From: Micractinium sp. NFX-FRZ | Lineage: Eukaryota > Chlorophyta > Trebouxiophyceae > Chlorellales > Chlorellaceae | Reading direction: 5' to 3' | DNA length: 64,000 nt | NCBI GenBank assembly: GCA_029339195.1 | Contig: JAPTJF010000160.1 | Location: 56,736-120,735 of the forward strand | Shown here: piece after piece, positions 1 to 10,544 of the stretch | How positions within the stretch are numbered: position 1 is the first letter of the stretch | Layout of the letters: every line of letters begins with the position of its first letter | The notes under the pieces: model-generated | Seen by the model: the letters and a program-made list of their open reading frames with translations, nothing else | Databases searched by the model: none | Told to the model about the DNA's origin: nothing | Program-made: the position numbers and the translations under genes

Positions 1-232
1 AGATGCGCTGCGTGCCTGGCACACTGCTGCTGCCTGCTGCGCTGCTGCCGCCAATGGCGGCGGCGGCGGCGGCACCGCCCTCAGGCGCATTGTTGCCTGC
101 CGCTTGCTGCTGCGCCTCAGAATGACCCCGGCTGGCCTTGCCGACCCTGTGGACGTGCGCCGCCAGCAGCCTCTCGGCCCTGGCGTCCTCGCCCAGGGCG
201 GAGCCCAGTTCCTCAATATCGACCTCTGCCAT
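1..232 (-). CDS. N-terminal exon of unknown protein, runs off left edge
   Basis: An open frame begins at an ATG on the minus strand (232-230) and stays open to the window edge, giving about 77 residues. It starts MAEVDIEELGSALGEDARAE and continues through an Arg/Lys-containing stretch into a Gln-, Ala-, Gly- and Ser-rich tail. The acidic, helix-prone start followed by low complexity is typical of algal first exons here. No family is recognised and no splice donor is seen before the edge. The gene is divergent from the protein kinase on the plus strand, so 233 to about 700 probably holds both promoters. Coding status rests on the open frame and composition only. Confidence 0.5.
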   Translation of the reverse strand, partial: MAEVDIEELGSALGEDARAERLLAAHVHRVGKASRGHSEAQQQAAGNNAPEGGAAAAAAIGGSSAAGSSSVPGTQRI

Positions 233-719
233 TTCAACAGCGCTCGCAGCACACTATGCGAAGTTTAACATAGACGTGAACACTCGGGAGCCTCCTGTGA
301 GGCTCACAGGAACTCATGCCAGCGTGGCGGTCATAGCGGGGGGCAAAGGAGAGCCCGAAATGCCCTCTGGGCGCATACAGATCATTGTGGGAGCTCAATT
401 GCTTGCGCACATATCGGGCCCCAGCCGCGCACGTTGCTACTCCCTCCGTTAGCAGCGGGCCAGCGCCGTGGACCTCTGACTGGGGCTTGATGCAGCTCTG
501 ATCAAGGCCACGGTCTTGGAGAATGAAGAAGGTGCGCCGCTGTCGCGCCGCGCCGCTCTGGCCGCCAAGTCGGTCCGGCCCCGGCAGTATTGCCGCTGCC
601 CTGAGGCCTTCGTTCGCTCCAATTGGGACCCAGGATGGCCGCAAAGGGTGTCGGAAGGGCGCGGCGGGGAGTCAACCTGCTTCTCTTGGTGGTGTGCCGC
701 GCTCCGCTCCCTCCCGCAG
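233..719. promoter_or_regulatory. Divergent intergenic region / 5' region of kinase gene
   Basis: This stretch lies between the minus-strand start at 232 and the first supported kinase exon at 720. It contains the least GC-rich sequence of the left end (about 240-450), fitting a shared promoter. The unidentified first exon of the kinase should lie in the GC-rich part (about 500-715). Candidate ATGs at 523, 623 and 634 cannot be joined with confidence. No TATA box or named operator is recognised. Confidence 0.35.
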
Positions 720-3700
720 GTGGCGGCGGCAGCGGGAGCAGCAGCGGCAGGCAGGGGGGAGGAGCAGCCGCCGTCGCCGGCGCAGCAGCAGCAGCAACGA
801 CAAGGAGAAGCGCAGCAGGATGGAGGAGCAGCAGGGCTCAAAGATGCAGTGGCGGGCTTGGCAGACTCCCTGAAGGTGCGGGGCTGAGCGGCGGCACGTT
901 CCGGGTGCCGCAGGGAGCGACGGCAGCCGCCATGTGCGGGTGCCTGCAGTGTGTGCACGTTTAATGGCAAACCGGACATGGCAGTGGATCATGCAGCAGC
1001 AGTGGGTGGCCACCAGCAACGGCAAGGCGCTGGGGTTTGGCAGTCATCGGCCCGTGCACCTAAGCACCTAAGCACCTAAGCACCTAAGCCGCCGTGCCCG
1101 CTGCCCTCCCCCGGCCCCCTGCCTCCCTACCTCTCCACCCTTCTGCCGCTTGCGCATGCCGCCATGCTGCATCGCCATTCATGCACGTGTCCTTCCTCCA
1201 CTGCTGGGACCCTCCTGTCTCCCCGCCACGCTGCCGCTCACCCCTGGCACCAGCTGCCCACACCCCCGCGCCGCCCGGGCCCTTTTTGCCCCGCCCAGCT
1301 GCACCCCACCATACAACCCGCCCCTCCCCACCCCTTCCTCCAGGGCTTGAAGCTGGAGACATGCCGGCTGGAGGACTTCACAGTGGGGCAGGTGCTGGGC
1401 ACGGGCAGCTTTGGGCGGGTCAGCCTGGCGCGGCACAAGGCCACGGGGCTGACCTGCGCCATCAAGGCGCTCTCCAAAGCGCACATCGTCAAAAACCAGC
1501 AGGTGAGGCGGCCACACGAGCTCGACCACTGGGTTTTCGTGGCGGGTATTGGATGTGGGAAAGGATTATTGTGAGACAGTGGTCAAGAGTGTCATGCAGC
1601 AGGAGGCGGGCACGCAGCAGCCCGACCTCCCAGGTGCCTGGCGGCAGTGCAGGCGAGCGCGCCTCCCGCTGCCCCCTAGCCGTCCCCCTGCTGCCCTGCA
1701 CTTCTCGCACCTGCATCCTGGGGCTGCGGGGGGCTTCCCTTGGCTGCGGGCCCTCCTGTGCGAACTCCTGACCCAACCCTGGCCCCCTGCCCCTCCCCTG
1801 CCTGCCCTCCCCCGCCTGCTCCCTTCCCTCATTTCACCCGCAGATCTCCCACCTGCGCAGCGAGCGCGACATCCTGCGCCTGCTGGACCACCCGCTGGTG
1901 GTGCGCATGCATGGCTGCTGCCAGGACGAGCAGTGCGTGTACTTTGTGATGGAGTACGTGCCAGGTGAGAGGAAGGGGGGCGTGATGGGGCACCTGCGGG
2001 GCACTGCCGGGTGTGGTGGATACACCAATGCGGCGGCGCTTGCCACCGAGGCGGGGACTGGCTGGGTGTCTGCGGGCATGCTCTTCTCCTTGGATGTGCA
2101 CCTAAACTGCCAGGCTGCTGCCCCATTTGTTCTCACAGAACGCCCCGGCATCCCAGGTGCCTGCTGCCCTCCCCGGACCCATTAGCCTGCCGGCTACAAG
2201 GCTCGAATCTCGACCGACCCTCATGCCCCTGCTGCCACAAGGCTTGCCCCTCGACCCTCGCACCCCTTGGCCTGGCACCCGCTGGTACCCTCCTGCAGGC
2301 GGCGAGTTTTTCAGCCACCTCAAGGCGCGGGGCAAGCTGAGCGAGGACGCTGCGAGGCTGTATGCTGGCGAGGTGCTGCTGATGTTTGAGTACCTGCACG
2401 GACTGGACATTGTGTACCGCGACCTCAAGGTGAGGGCGGGGGGGCAGTACAGGTGGGCGCGGTACGGCTACTTGGCGGCGGTTCAACGACGGGCAAGTGC
2501 TGTCTGCTGTGTTCCAGCACCTCCGTTTTGCCACAACAATCGAACACAGTCAGGACGAATGCTGTCGTGCCCTCGAGCATTTGCCGACAACAACAAGCCG
2601 TCGGTCCTGTACCGCCTTGCCCTGCAGCCCGAGAACCTGCTGCTGGACGCCTCTGGCCACCTAAAGCTGACCGACTTTGGGTTTGCCAAGGCCATCGGGC
2701 CGCGCCGCACCTACACGCTGTGCGGCACGCCCGACTACCTGGCACCGGAAATCATCCTCAACAAGGTGGGCTAGGTAGTGGGAAGGGGGAGGGGAGAGGA
2801 CGGGAGGGAAGGGATGAGGGGTGCTGGCCTGGCACGTGAGATGTTCCTGGACACGGTTGGCGGTTGGGTACGCGGAGGAGCGGGGAGGGTAGAGGATATG
2901 AGAGGCTGGTCTGGCCTGAGGTAACATTGGACATGGCAAGCGGGAGTTGGGGGAAGGCGTGGTGGTGCAGGAGTGTGGGAATGCACCGGGGTTGGGGGGG
3001 CATGGGGTGCCTGCTCCTCCTGCCCCTGCTCCCCCGCACCCCCGCCCGCACCATGCCCCGCCAACCTGCGCTGCCCGCCAACCATGTCCGCTTGCAGGGC
3101 CACGGCAAGGCGGTGGACTGGTGGGCCCTGGGCGTGTTGATTTTCGAGATGATGGCGGGCTACCCCCCCTTCTTTGACGACGACCCGCTGGCGACGTACA
3201 AGAAGATTCTGAAGGGGGTGGTCACCTTCCCCTCCCACTTCTCGGTCACCGCGCGCGACCTCATACGCAAGCTGCTGCAGGTGGGCCTGATCAAAGCTCA
3301 AGTTGAGGTTTGTTGTTGGTTCGTCTTGCATGTGGTGGTGCGGTTGCGACGGGGCTAGAGAGATGGTGGGGGCAAGTTGCTGTGGGGTGAGGGCTGGGAG
3401 GGTGGGTGGGAGGGTGAAAGTGGGAGGGCGGGCTGAGGGCTGCAGCGGCAGGACTGTTGCTCAAAGTCATGCAGGTGCGAGGAAGCTTGTGAGGCGGGGC
3501 GGCACGGGGCGGGGCATGAGAGAAAGGACCGGGACCGGGGCAGATTGGGTGGGGCGAGCGCAGGGTGAAGAGAAGTGGCAAGTGTGGGCCCTGGCGGGAA
3601 CGGTTGTGAGTAGAGGGAGCATGCAAACTCCCGACGCCCAACTGATGGCCGCCCCCCTCAAATGCTGCCCACAACTCCCTCCACTCCCACGCCCCCTCAG

Positions 3701-4353
3701 GTCGACCTGAGTAAGCGGTACGGATGCCTGGTGGGCGGCGTGCACGACATCAAGAGCCACCCCTGGTTCAGGCCCCTGGACTTTGGAGCGCTAAAGAGCC
3801 GCCAGCTGTCGCCGCCCATCAAGTGAGCAGGGAGTGGGGCGGGCATAGAGCACTGGCAGGGCACGATTGATAAGGGAGCGGTGAAGTGGACACAGGGAGG
3901 CTGCTGCGCTGCTCTTCCGGCTGTGGGCGGGGCTGGCCTGACAGACAAGCTCAGCATGTTCACCCCACTTATTCACTTGCCTAGCTCTCTGGCCCACCTC
4001 CTCCCATATCCTGCGGGCCTGCTGAAGGGCGATGCTGCTGCCTGCTCTCTCAACCGCTTCCCCCACCTCCAGCCTACCACCGCCCATGCTGCCCCTCCTC
4101 TGAACCTCAACTGCAGGCCCACTGCCGGGGGTGTGCTGATGCCTCTACCTCTGAGGACGGCAGCTCACTATTACCATGCCACTCATGCATTCATATAATG
4201 GCTCGATGGTTGGCCCTGCCCTCTGCACCCTGCAGGCCCACGGTCAAGGGTGTCGACGACGCGTCAAACTTTGAGGACTACAGCGAGCTGGAGCCCATGC
4301 AGCACGCCTTCCAGCTCAGTGGCGCGGAGCAGGCGCTGTTCACGGGCTTCTGA
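720..4353 (+). CDS. cAMP-dependent protein kinase catalytic subunit (AGC family)
   Basis: Phosphorylates Ser/Thr on proteins, normally under release by cAMP-bound regulatory subunits. Exons: about 720-875, 1344-1502, 1844-1964, 2299-2429, 2628-2765, 3098-3280, 3701-3822 and 4236-4353, all phase-consistent, giving about 375 aa. The kinase core starts with the glycine loop GTGSFGRV, then AIK (ATP lysine), YRDLKPEN (catalytic Asp), DFGFAK and the activation segment [12 protein letters not shown], which carries the PDK1-site Thr. The AGC tail is present and the protein ends in FTGF, matching the terminal FxxF (FTEF) of PKA rather than the internal motif of other AGC kinases. The N-terminal extension (Q-rich, then a short amphipathic stretch) is not alignable. 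No cyclic-nucleotide-binding domain is seen, so this is not PKG. The true first exon upstream of 720 is unresolved. A decayed copy of the last exon lies in the final intron. Confidence 0.9.
1056..1087. repeat. Tandem octamer GCACCTAA x4 in kinase intron
   Basis: Four perfect head-to-tail copies of an 8-bp unit within the intron 876-1343. It is not a plant telomere repeat (CCCTAAA). Likely slippage-generated. Confidence 0.8.
4117..4170 (+). other. Decayed duplicate ('ghost') of the kinase last exon
   Basis: About 120 bp before the real last exon (4236) the intron contains CAG|GCCCAC followed by sequence aligning base for base with that exon. With one missing base it translates [18 protein letters not shown], against the real [18 protein letters not shown]. 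The copy includes the splice acceptor and carries a frameshift, so it cannot replace the true exon. A weaker third resemblance sits near 4012-4060 ([13 protein letters not shown]). Confidence 0.7.
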
Positions 4354-5302
4354 GCAGGCAGTGCTCACATCCTTGTGAGCAGGCGCTGTTCCGAGCGGCG
4401 CTTGCCTAAGCGGCACACCTTACCCAGGCGGCGCAGGCCAGACAGGCGGCTGGCAAGGCCGCATGGAGCAGTGCACGACGCCACATTCAGCACGGCAGCG
4501 TGCGGCTAGTCACCGCCTTGTGAGTGTGCGGCACCCGCCTGCCAGCCAATTTCGAAGCTGCAGCAGGTTTGCCTTGGAGTCGTCGCATGGGCGGCACTGA
4601 GATGGGCGCAGGAGGACTCGCGGCAGGGGACCCTGCGCCTGCATAGGCGAGACCGCTGAGGCGGAGTTGTGGTGGCGGCAGCAGCGAGTGCCGGCAGTGT
4701 TGGGCGTGGGCACTGGCAGCGCCCCACCCCCAGCCCTGGCGACCTGTGTGAGAGGGGCGGCAACAGCGCCCCGCACGCGCGCTGCGAGCGGGCCTGGCTT
4801 CGCGGCGCCTGGCGGAGAGCAATAACCACCGCTTTTTTAGTACGCTTCACTATTTTCTTACTGAACAGAGGGGCAACTACTGTATGGATATCACCATGAA
4901 TTGTAAGACAATTAATTCGAGCAGCGGCCAAGCCGGTGAGCCGTGGTGAATGTCAACACCAAGACTGAGCCGCTGAGCGCCGCTGCGCCGCCGCCTGCCC
5001 AAGTGTGTGGCCCTGGCCTTGCCTGGCCGCTCTGAGGCACCTTTGAAGCCGTGCATGTCCATGCCGGGATAATGCAAGGCCAGCCTGGCCCGCTGGAAGC
5101 TGCACCGAGCAGCTTCCGCCCGTGTTCTTTGCAGCTGAGCTGGCAGGCTTTCGCCTTCTCTCAGGTTCTCAAAGGTGCACCGGGTTTGCAATAGTGCATT
5201 AATTTCAGAGAAACCCTGCGCCGGTATCTTACAAGTGCACAAGCGCACTAGTGCTACCCTGTACTCCCATCCCCAACACCCGCGCCGAGCTCATTCGCTG
5301 CA
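4354..5302. other. Kinase 3' UTR and intergenic region
   Basis: No gene is supported. The sequence after the kinase stop includes a short lower-GC patch (about 4830-4920) with TGTAA at 4902-4906, the likely polyadenylation motif. The rest is the upstream region of the secreted protease-like gene. Confidence 0.5.
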
Positions 5303-7281
5303 ATGAAGGCCCCCGCTGTCCTGTTCATCGCGTTGATATGCGGCAGCGCAGTGGCAAGCGTGCTAGGTGCGTTCCCTCCCCTTCCCACATGCCAGCTCTC
5401 CCGCTGTGGCTTGCAGCTGGCGAATTGTGCATCGACGTGTGGGCATCGATTGCCAGGCCGACATGCTGGTACTGACGGGTGCCAGCCTGCCGTGCCTTCC
5501 TGCAGGCCGCCCTGTGGCACTGGGTGCCGCCGCCCAGCCCAAATCCACCCGTGAGTTGTGCCTGATGCGGTGCTTGCATGTTGCTAGCAGCTCTGTGTGC
5601 CGGCAGCCCAACATGCTTCCATGCATTGGCGTACCAAGCAACACGGCATCCCTCCCGCCCTGGCGTGCCTCATTGCCTGCCCATGGCCAACAGCCACACT
5701 GGCAGACCTGCGGCCCAGCGCTTGCCGCACTTCCTGCCCTGGCCGCATGGTCCACTCGCTGGCCCTCCTCCCCTCCTGCACACTCACTCCCCTGCCCCCA
5801 CGGCCTTCTGTCACACAGGCAAGCTTAGGATGGAAATCATTCCAGGCAGCACCGACATTCAGGCCTTCCCCTACCTCTCGCTTGTGGTGCGCAAAGACGC
5901 CGCCACCGGCAGCATCACAAGCAACTGCACTGGCACCCTGGTGGAGAATGCGTGGCGCGTGGTCACGTCGCAGCAGTGCGTGAGCACCAACGGCACTGCC
6001 GCACCAGCAGAGGAGCTGAGCGTGTGGATTGCGGGCACCTGGCACGCCGTGAGCGCGGTGGTGGTGCAGCCAGGTGCGGTGACTGGGTTAATGAGGGCTC
6101 CGGTGGGCCGCAGGATTGCTCTGGTGGCTGCCTGATGCACGCCTGCCCGGCAGCATGCACGCTGCCGCCTCATTTGCGTGCACCTGCCAAACGGCCTGCA
6201 CTCAGCCTCGCATGGCTAGCCATTCCGTCTGCCCCCAGCCTCCCAGTCTCTGACCTCCTCTCCACTCCCCTCCCTCCCCTCCTCCCGCCCCTCCCCGCTG
6301 GGCAGGCTTCCCCGCCTCCAACAACGCCAACCCTCCAGTGGCAAGCAGCAACCTGGCTGTGCTGATGCTGGCCACAGCATCCGCCGCGTCCCCCGCCAAG
6401 CTGCCCTTCAACATCTCCGACCCCACCCCGGCAGCCATGCAGCCGCTGGTGAACGAGACGGTGTGGGTGGCTGGCTGGGGCGTCGCCCAGACGGTGGACC
6501 AAAAGTTTACAACGTGAGGAAGAGAGCGAGATGACGATGCCCAGTGCCCCGCTGCCCGTGCCGCCAGATAGCCTGCGCTGCCTGCTGTCTGCTGCCCTGC
6601 TGACGCCACTGCCTGTGAGCCACCCCGCAAGCCTACTCAGCAGTCACCGCAAAGCCTTGTTTTTGGTTCCCACAAGTGCACCTCCCATACGGCGACATCC
6701 ACCTCACCGCCTGTCGCTGCGCCCTCTTCTCACCCTACCTCCGCCCCTGCTGCCTGCAGCTACTATGAGACGCTGGTGCAGGAGAACGGTGTGTGCGGCG
6801 CAAAGTTCAGCGACGCGTATTGCAGCTACGGAAAGGGGGGACCCATCCCTCAGACAGCAACAGGTGGGCGGGTGGGCGGGGCAAAACAAACCGGGCTGTC
6901 AGCGCGCTTGTCGCACTGTGGGGGCACATTGAGGGAGAGAGGGAGCGTGTGGCCAGGCGAGTACTGTGCTTGTGCCCGTGCCGTGCATGCCCCACCCCAC
7001 GCCCACCATCTGCACATCCTCCGGCCACTCCCCTCCCCTGGTCCGCACACACATCTGCACACACCCTCCCTTCCCCCCCCCATCACCACCACCACACCCG
7101 ACCCACCGCCCCTGCCGCCTGCCGCGCCCCTCTGTCTTGTGCAGGCGCCCCCGTGGTGCGCGTGTCGAGCACCCAGGACGAGCTTGTCGGTGTGGTGGGG
7201 TGGAGCGACGAGATCTACGCCACCTACACCATCCGCATCACCAACAGCCAGGCCTTCCTGGCAGAGCACATTGCTTATTAA
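5303..7281 (+). CDS. Secreted trypsin-like (S1 fold) protein lacking the catalytic triad
   Basis: Six exons (5303-5366, 5506-5550, 5819-6073, 6306-6513, 6760-6863, 7145-7281) give 270 aa. The start MKAPAVLFIALICGSAVASV is a signal peptide. The rest follows the chymotrypsin-fold order: FPYLSLV; CTGTLVENAWRVVTSQQCV where active proteases have C-G-G-S-L-I...TAAHC; SSNLAVLML where D-I-A-L-L is expected; VWVAGWG; then CSYGKGGPI where GDSGGP is expected; and VGVVGWSDE. By this alignment the catalytic His, Asp and Ser positions are Gln, Asn and Lys. Cysteines that pair around the His loop and near the C terminus remain. Hydrolysis is therefore unlikely; a binding or scaffolding role outside the cell or in the secretory route is inference. 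The next gene is convergent. Confidence 0.75.
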
Positions 7282-8043
7282 GTAATGAGCCTTCACGTTG
7301 CCAGGCTGTACCTGCCTGGTTTTGCTTGCTAGTTTACCTTTGGGCAGCGCCTCCCTACCTGCTCCCATACTCGGTGTTCCGCCGCCCAGCCGGGCCTGGG
7401 CCATACTCCCTTTGCTTGTTCGTTGCCGCAGGGCACAGCCCCAGCTTGCCTGCGTCACTGGCCATTCTCCCATCGTGACTTGACGCATCCCCCTCCTCCT
7501 CTCTGCCTGACCCGTACTGATGGACCCCTTTTGCCCTTCCCCGCCCGCGCCAGTTTTCTCGCACTGCCCGATTCAGTCCCCCGGGCCCTCGGCCCTCAGC
7601 CGCCCACCCATCCGGGCACGTGCCTTCCTCTACCTCCTGTCAGCCAAGTTGGCACGAACTTCAGCGGTTTTACAAAGTGTAGCACGCCCCTCTGTATGCA
7701 ACAGTCTGCAAGTGTTCAGGTGTGCGCACGCCAAGCGCAGCAGGCCCCGGTCAGGCCCCAGGCAGGTTCTCACAGAGCATCCCAGTGGTTGTGATGGTAC
7801 AGGCGGGCTGCGGGGCTCAGCGGACCCAATTGGGGCAGTCAGGTTCAGGTCAGGTACAGTGTCAATCAGGATGCATCCAACAAACTTTTACTTACACGGC
7901 CAGCCAGCCTTTTGAACGGCCAGCCAGTCCTCCGCTGGCACGCCCACAGTCCATCCAGCCTTCCACCCGGCCGACCAGCGTTCCAACCGGCCGACCAGCG
8001 TTCCCAGCAGTCCTCCTCTTTAGTCCTCGCCGCTGCCCCCAGT
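7282..8043. other. Convergent intergenic region with short tandem repeats
   Basis: 3' flank shared by the protease-like gene (+) and the EF-hand gene (-). Near-perfect 20-bp direct repeats (cggccgaccagcgttcc) lie at about 7967-8005, with related cggccagccag units just before. TGTAA on the minus strand (7896-7892), about 150 nt past the EF-hand stop, is a plausible poly(A) motif. No gene is seen. Confidence 0.5.
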
Positions 8044-10308
8044 TCAGTCCTCCACGGGTACGTCCACGTGCAGGTCCACCTCCAGCCCCTCCAGCGCCGC
8101 CCGGTACTCGGGGAACGTCAGGCCACGCTCGCTGGCCGCCGCTGAGCGCAGGACCTGCGGGGCACACACGCGGAGGGGAGGGGAGGGAGGGGGGAAGAGA
8201 GAGGGGAGGCTCACCGGGGGCAGCGGCATGAGGCGGGGTTGGTGCGACTCAGCAACGGTGAGGTCCCCGCTTGCTGGCCGCCGCCGAACGCGGTGCGCAT
8301 GCAGCGCGGGGAAGCGGTTGTGGGCAATGTGAGGCGGCAGAGGCGGAGGCGGCTCGGATGCAGCAGCAGGGCATGGGGGCGGGCACAAGAGGCAGGCGCA
8401 CTATCAGCCCAGCCACCCCAGCTGCGTGCCGAGCAGCGACAGCAGCCCTGACTGACGGCACACTGGAGCCCGACCTGCCCTGGATCGGGTGACATGCTGG
8501 CACCAGCCAGGCCCGCAGCTGCCCCCGCTCACCCCCAGCAGCACAGGCAGAGCCACTCCTGCCTCCACCCGCGTATGTTGCACCCTCTGCTCCCCAGACG
8601 TCTACTCGTGCTCCTCACGCCCCTTGCCTGCCTGGCATCCTGCTGCCCTGCCCATGCCCATGCCCAGCAGCCTCAGCTCCCCCCGCCCACCTTTGCGATG
8701 ATGCTCTTGAGCTCGGCGTCGCCCAGCGAGCTGCCCGCCAGCTGGCGCAGCACAATCTCCATGTCCTCCTCCGAGATGGCGCCATCGCCTGGTGAGGGAG
8801 GTGGGGGATTGGTGGGGGCAAAAGGGCAGTGGCTGAGCAGATGCGGTGGGTTGTTGGGATGCAGCACAATGTGTGAGCGCTCGTGTGAAGTAGCCGACGC
8901 CTGGGGGAGGGGAGTAGGGGCAGAAGAGGGGACCAGGGTCGGCAGCTCCACTCCTCCTTCCCCCTCCGAGAGTGCGCCGTTGGCAACCCAGTCGGGGGTG
9001 GGGGCGCAACTTCGCCGCGCAGCGAAGGGCGCAGTAGGCAGGGCAGCAGCGGCGGCAGCCGTGGCGGTGATAGGAAGGTGCAGCGCCTTTTATACACCAA
9101 ACGATTGCGGCACAACCCCCAACCCTCCCACCCAGTTCCAGGAAGAGAGACCACCATTTTAAATACAGACACAGCAGCAGCGGCAGCACCACCACCACCA
9201 GCATTTGGATGAGCATTGGCATCTTGAGTCAGCATCCGCCCACCCCGCCCACCCACCATCGACATCGTAGACTGCAAACATGCAGCGCAGCTTGTCGTCT
9301 CGGCTGGCGGCCCGCGAGAAGGGCGCCAGCAGGCCCAGGAACTCCCGGAAGTTGATGGACTCAAACAGGAAGGCGAGGCGCTTGGCCAGCGGGTTGATGG
9401 AGAGCTCGGGGATGGACAGGAACTCCTCGCTGGTGATGAAGCCCTGGGGGGGCAGGGGCAGGGCAGGTGGGGGAAGGCAGACATTTGCATTGTTGTACAA
9501 GTTGTGAATGAACAAGAGGGGCCGTCGGTGGTGGTGAAGGCCTGCGGGCCGTGGCAGGTGGGAGGAGGCAGGCACTGAAGGTTGGGCAGCGGGTGGATGG
9601 AGAGCTGTGCACGGAGGAAGTCCTCGCGTGCGGTGAAGCGTTTGGGTCACAAGACGTGGGGATGGGGCACGGAGGGAGGGAGAGGGGGAGGGAAGGGAGT
9701 TGGCGGGAGCACAGGGATGGATTGGAACCCCTTGCTGCTGATGAATCGCGGCGTGCTGACTGACTTAGGCGAGGGAGGTTGGTGGGACGGTGTGGGCGGT
9801 CGGCAGCGGGGCCGAGACGGGAGGGAGGGAGCGGCAGCGCGGGGGCGGGTTGAGCAGCGGCAGCAAATGTCAAAGGGGTGCCGCCTGGACGAGAGGAAGC
9901 ATGGGTCCAGCGGCCACGCAGCCAGCAGCACAAGCCTCAACGCACTGTGTATGTGCTTGTCCTTAATGCAAACAGGTGGGCAGCAGTGCACATCTGCTCC
10001 AGCCATGTGCTCCGCCTCGTCCACCGCCTCCCGTCGCCGAGGCGGGACCCTGTGCCCTGCCGCAGACGCGCACCCGCACCTTTCGACCGCGGTCCAATGA
10101 TCTGAACCGCTTGTATAGCGCCTCGATCTCTTGTTGTGTGACTGCAGGCGGCAGGGGCGGGGGAAGGGTGTCGCAAAGCAGGGCAGCGGAAACCTTGCGG
10201 CACGCCTACACAGCTTGAAACAGTCGGCCGCTCACAGGCTCCCTTGCTAAAGACTAGCAGCTCGTCGACATCCAACTGCGTGAGGCCAAAGGACATAGAC
10301 TGGCCCAT
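8044..10308 (-). CDS. Calcineurin B homologous protein-like EF-hand regulator
   Basis: Exons 10308-10236, 10141-10080, 9443-9257, 8788-8691 and 8154-8044 give 176 aa, the usual length for calcineurin B/CHP. It starts MGQS, a likely N-myristoylation site, and continues FTQQEIEALYKRFRSLDRGR (the CHP/CNB first helix), then FITSEEFLSIPELSINPLAK, close to the CHP 'PEL-INPL' signature. Only EF-hand 3 has a full Ca2+ loop (DVDGDGAISEED). EF2 is shortened to FESINFREF with no acidic ligands, and EF4 (SAAASERGLTFPEY) has lost its Asp residues. Family knowledge: such proteins bind calcineurin A-like phosphatases, Na+/H+ exchangers or kinases in a Ca2+-dependent way. Assignment to CHP rather than calcineurin B rests on degenerate EF2 and the PEL-INPL motif. 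The intron 10079-9444 carries two ghost copies of exon 3. Confidence 0.8.
9579..9757 (-). other. Two diverged intronic copies of EF-hand exon 3
   Basis: Upstream of the real exon 3 (9443-9257) the intron holds two related blocks. Minus-strand 9757-9711 reads FISSKGFQSIPVLP and 9645-9579 reads FTAREDFLRAQLSIHPLPN; the real exon reads FITSEEFLSIPELSINPLAK. Neither has a stop in that frame, but no good acceptor is seen right before either. They look like tandem exon duplications now decaying, or less likely cryptic alternative exons. Confidence 0.7.
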
Positions 10309-10497
10309 TTCGGCGGGCTATCTCGCTGAACGTGTAGTAAATAGAAGCAGCAAATGATCGGGAAAGCGATCGAGGTCAGACGCCGCGTAGGCTGAGCGCC
10401 TGCTGCTGCCGCTGCTGCTGCCGCTACTGCCGCAGCGTGAGCAGCGACTGACCGCCCCGAAGCATCCACACACGGCAGATTCTAACCACTCGATCAG

Positions 10498-10502
10498 TTA
10501 CA
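10498..10502 (-). terminator. TGTAA polyadenylation motif, TilS gene
   Basis: TGTAA on the minus strand 43 nt after the TAG at 10545-10547, the usual position for the green-algal poly(A) motif. Confidence 0.5.
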
Positions 10503-10544
10503 AAGCAACCCAATCACTGTGCATCGCCAGCCAGCATGAGCGGG

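Noticed and set aside
516..560. RRAA pseudosubstrate-like sequence (LSRRAALAAK) as a fused PKA inhibitor domain upstream of the kinase
   Set aside because: The frame has no ATG there, the first exon is unresolved, and Arg-Ala-rich sequence is common by chance at this GC content.
1056..1087. Possible interstitial telomere (CCTAA-containing repeat)
   Set aside because: Unit is GCACCTAA, not CCCTAAA or a known green-algal telomere variant, and only 32 bp long.
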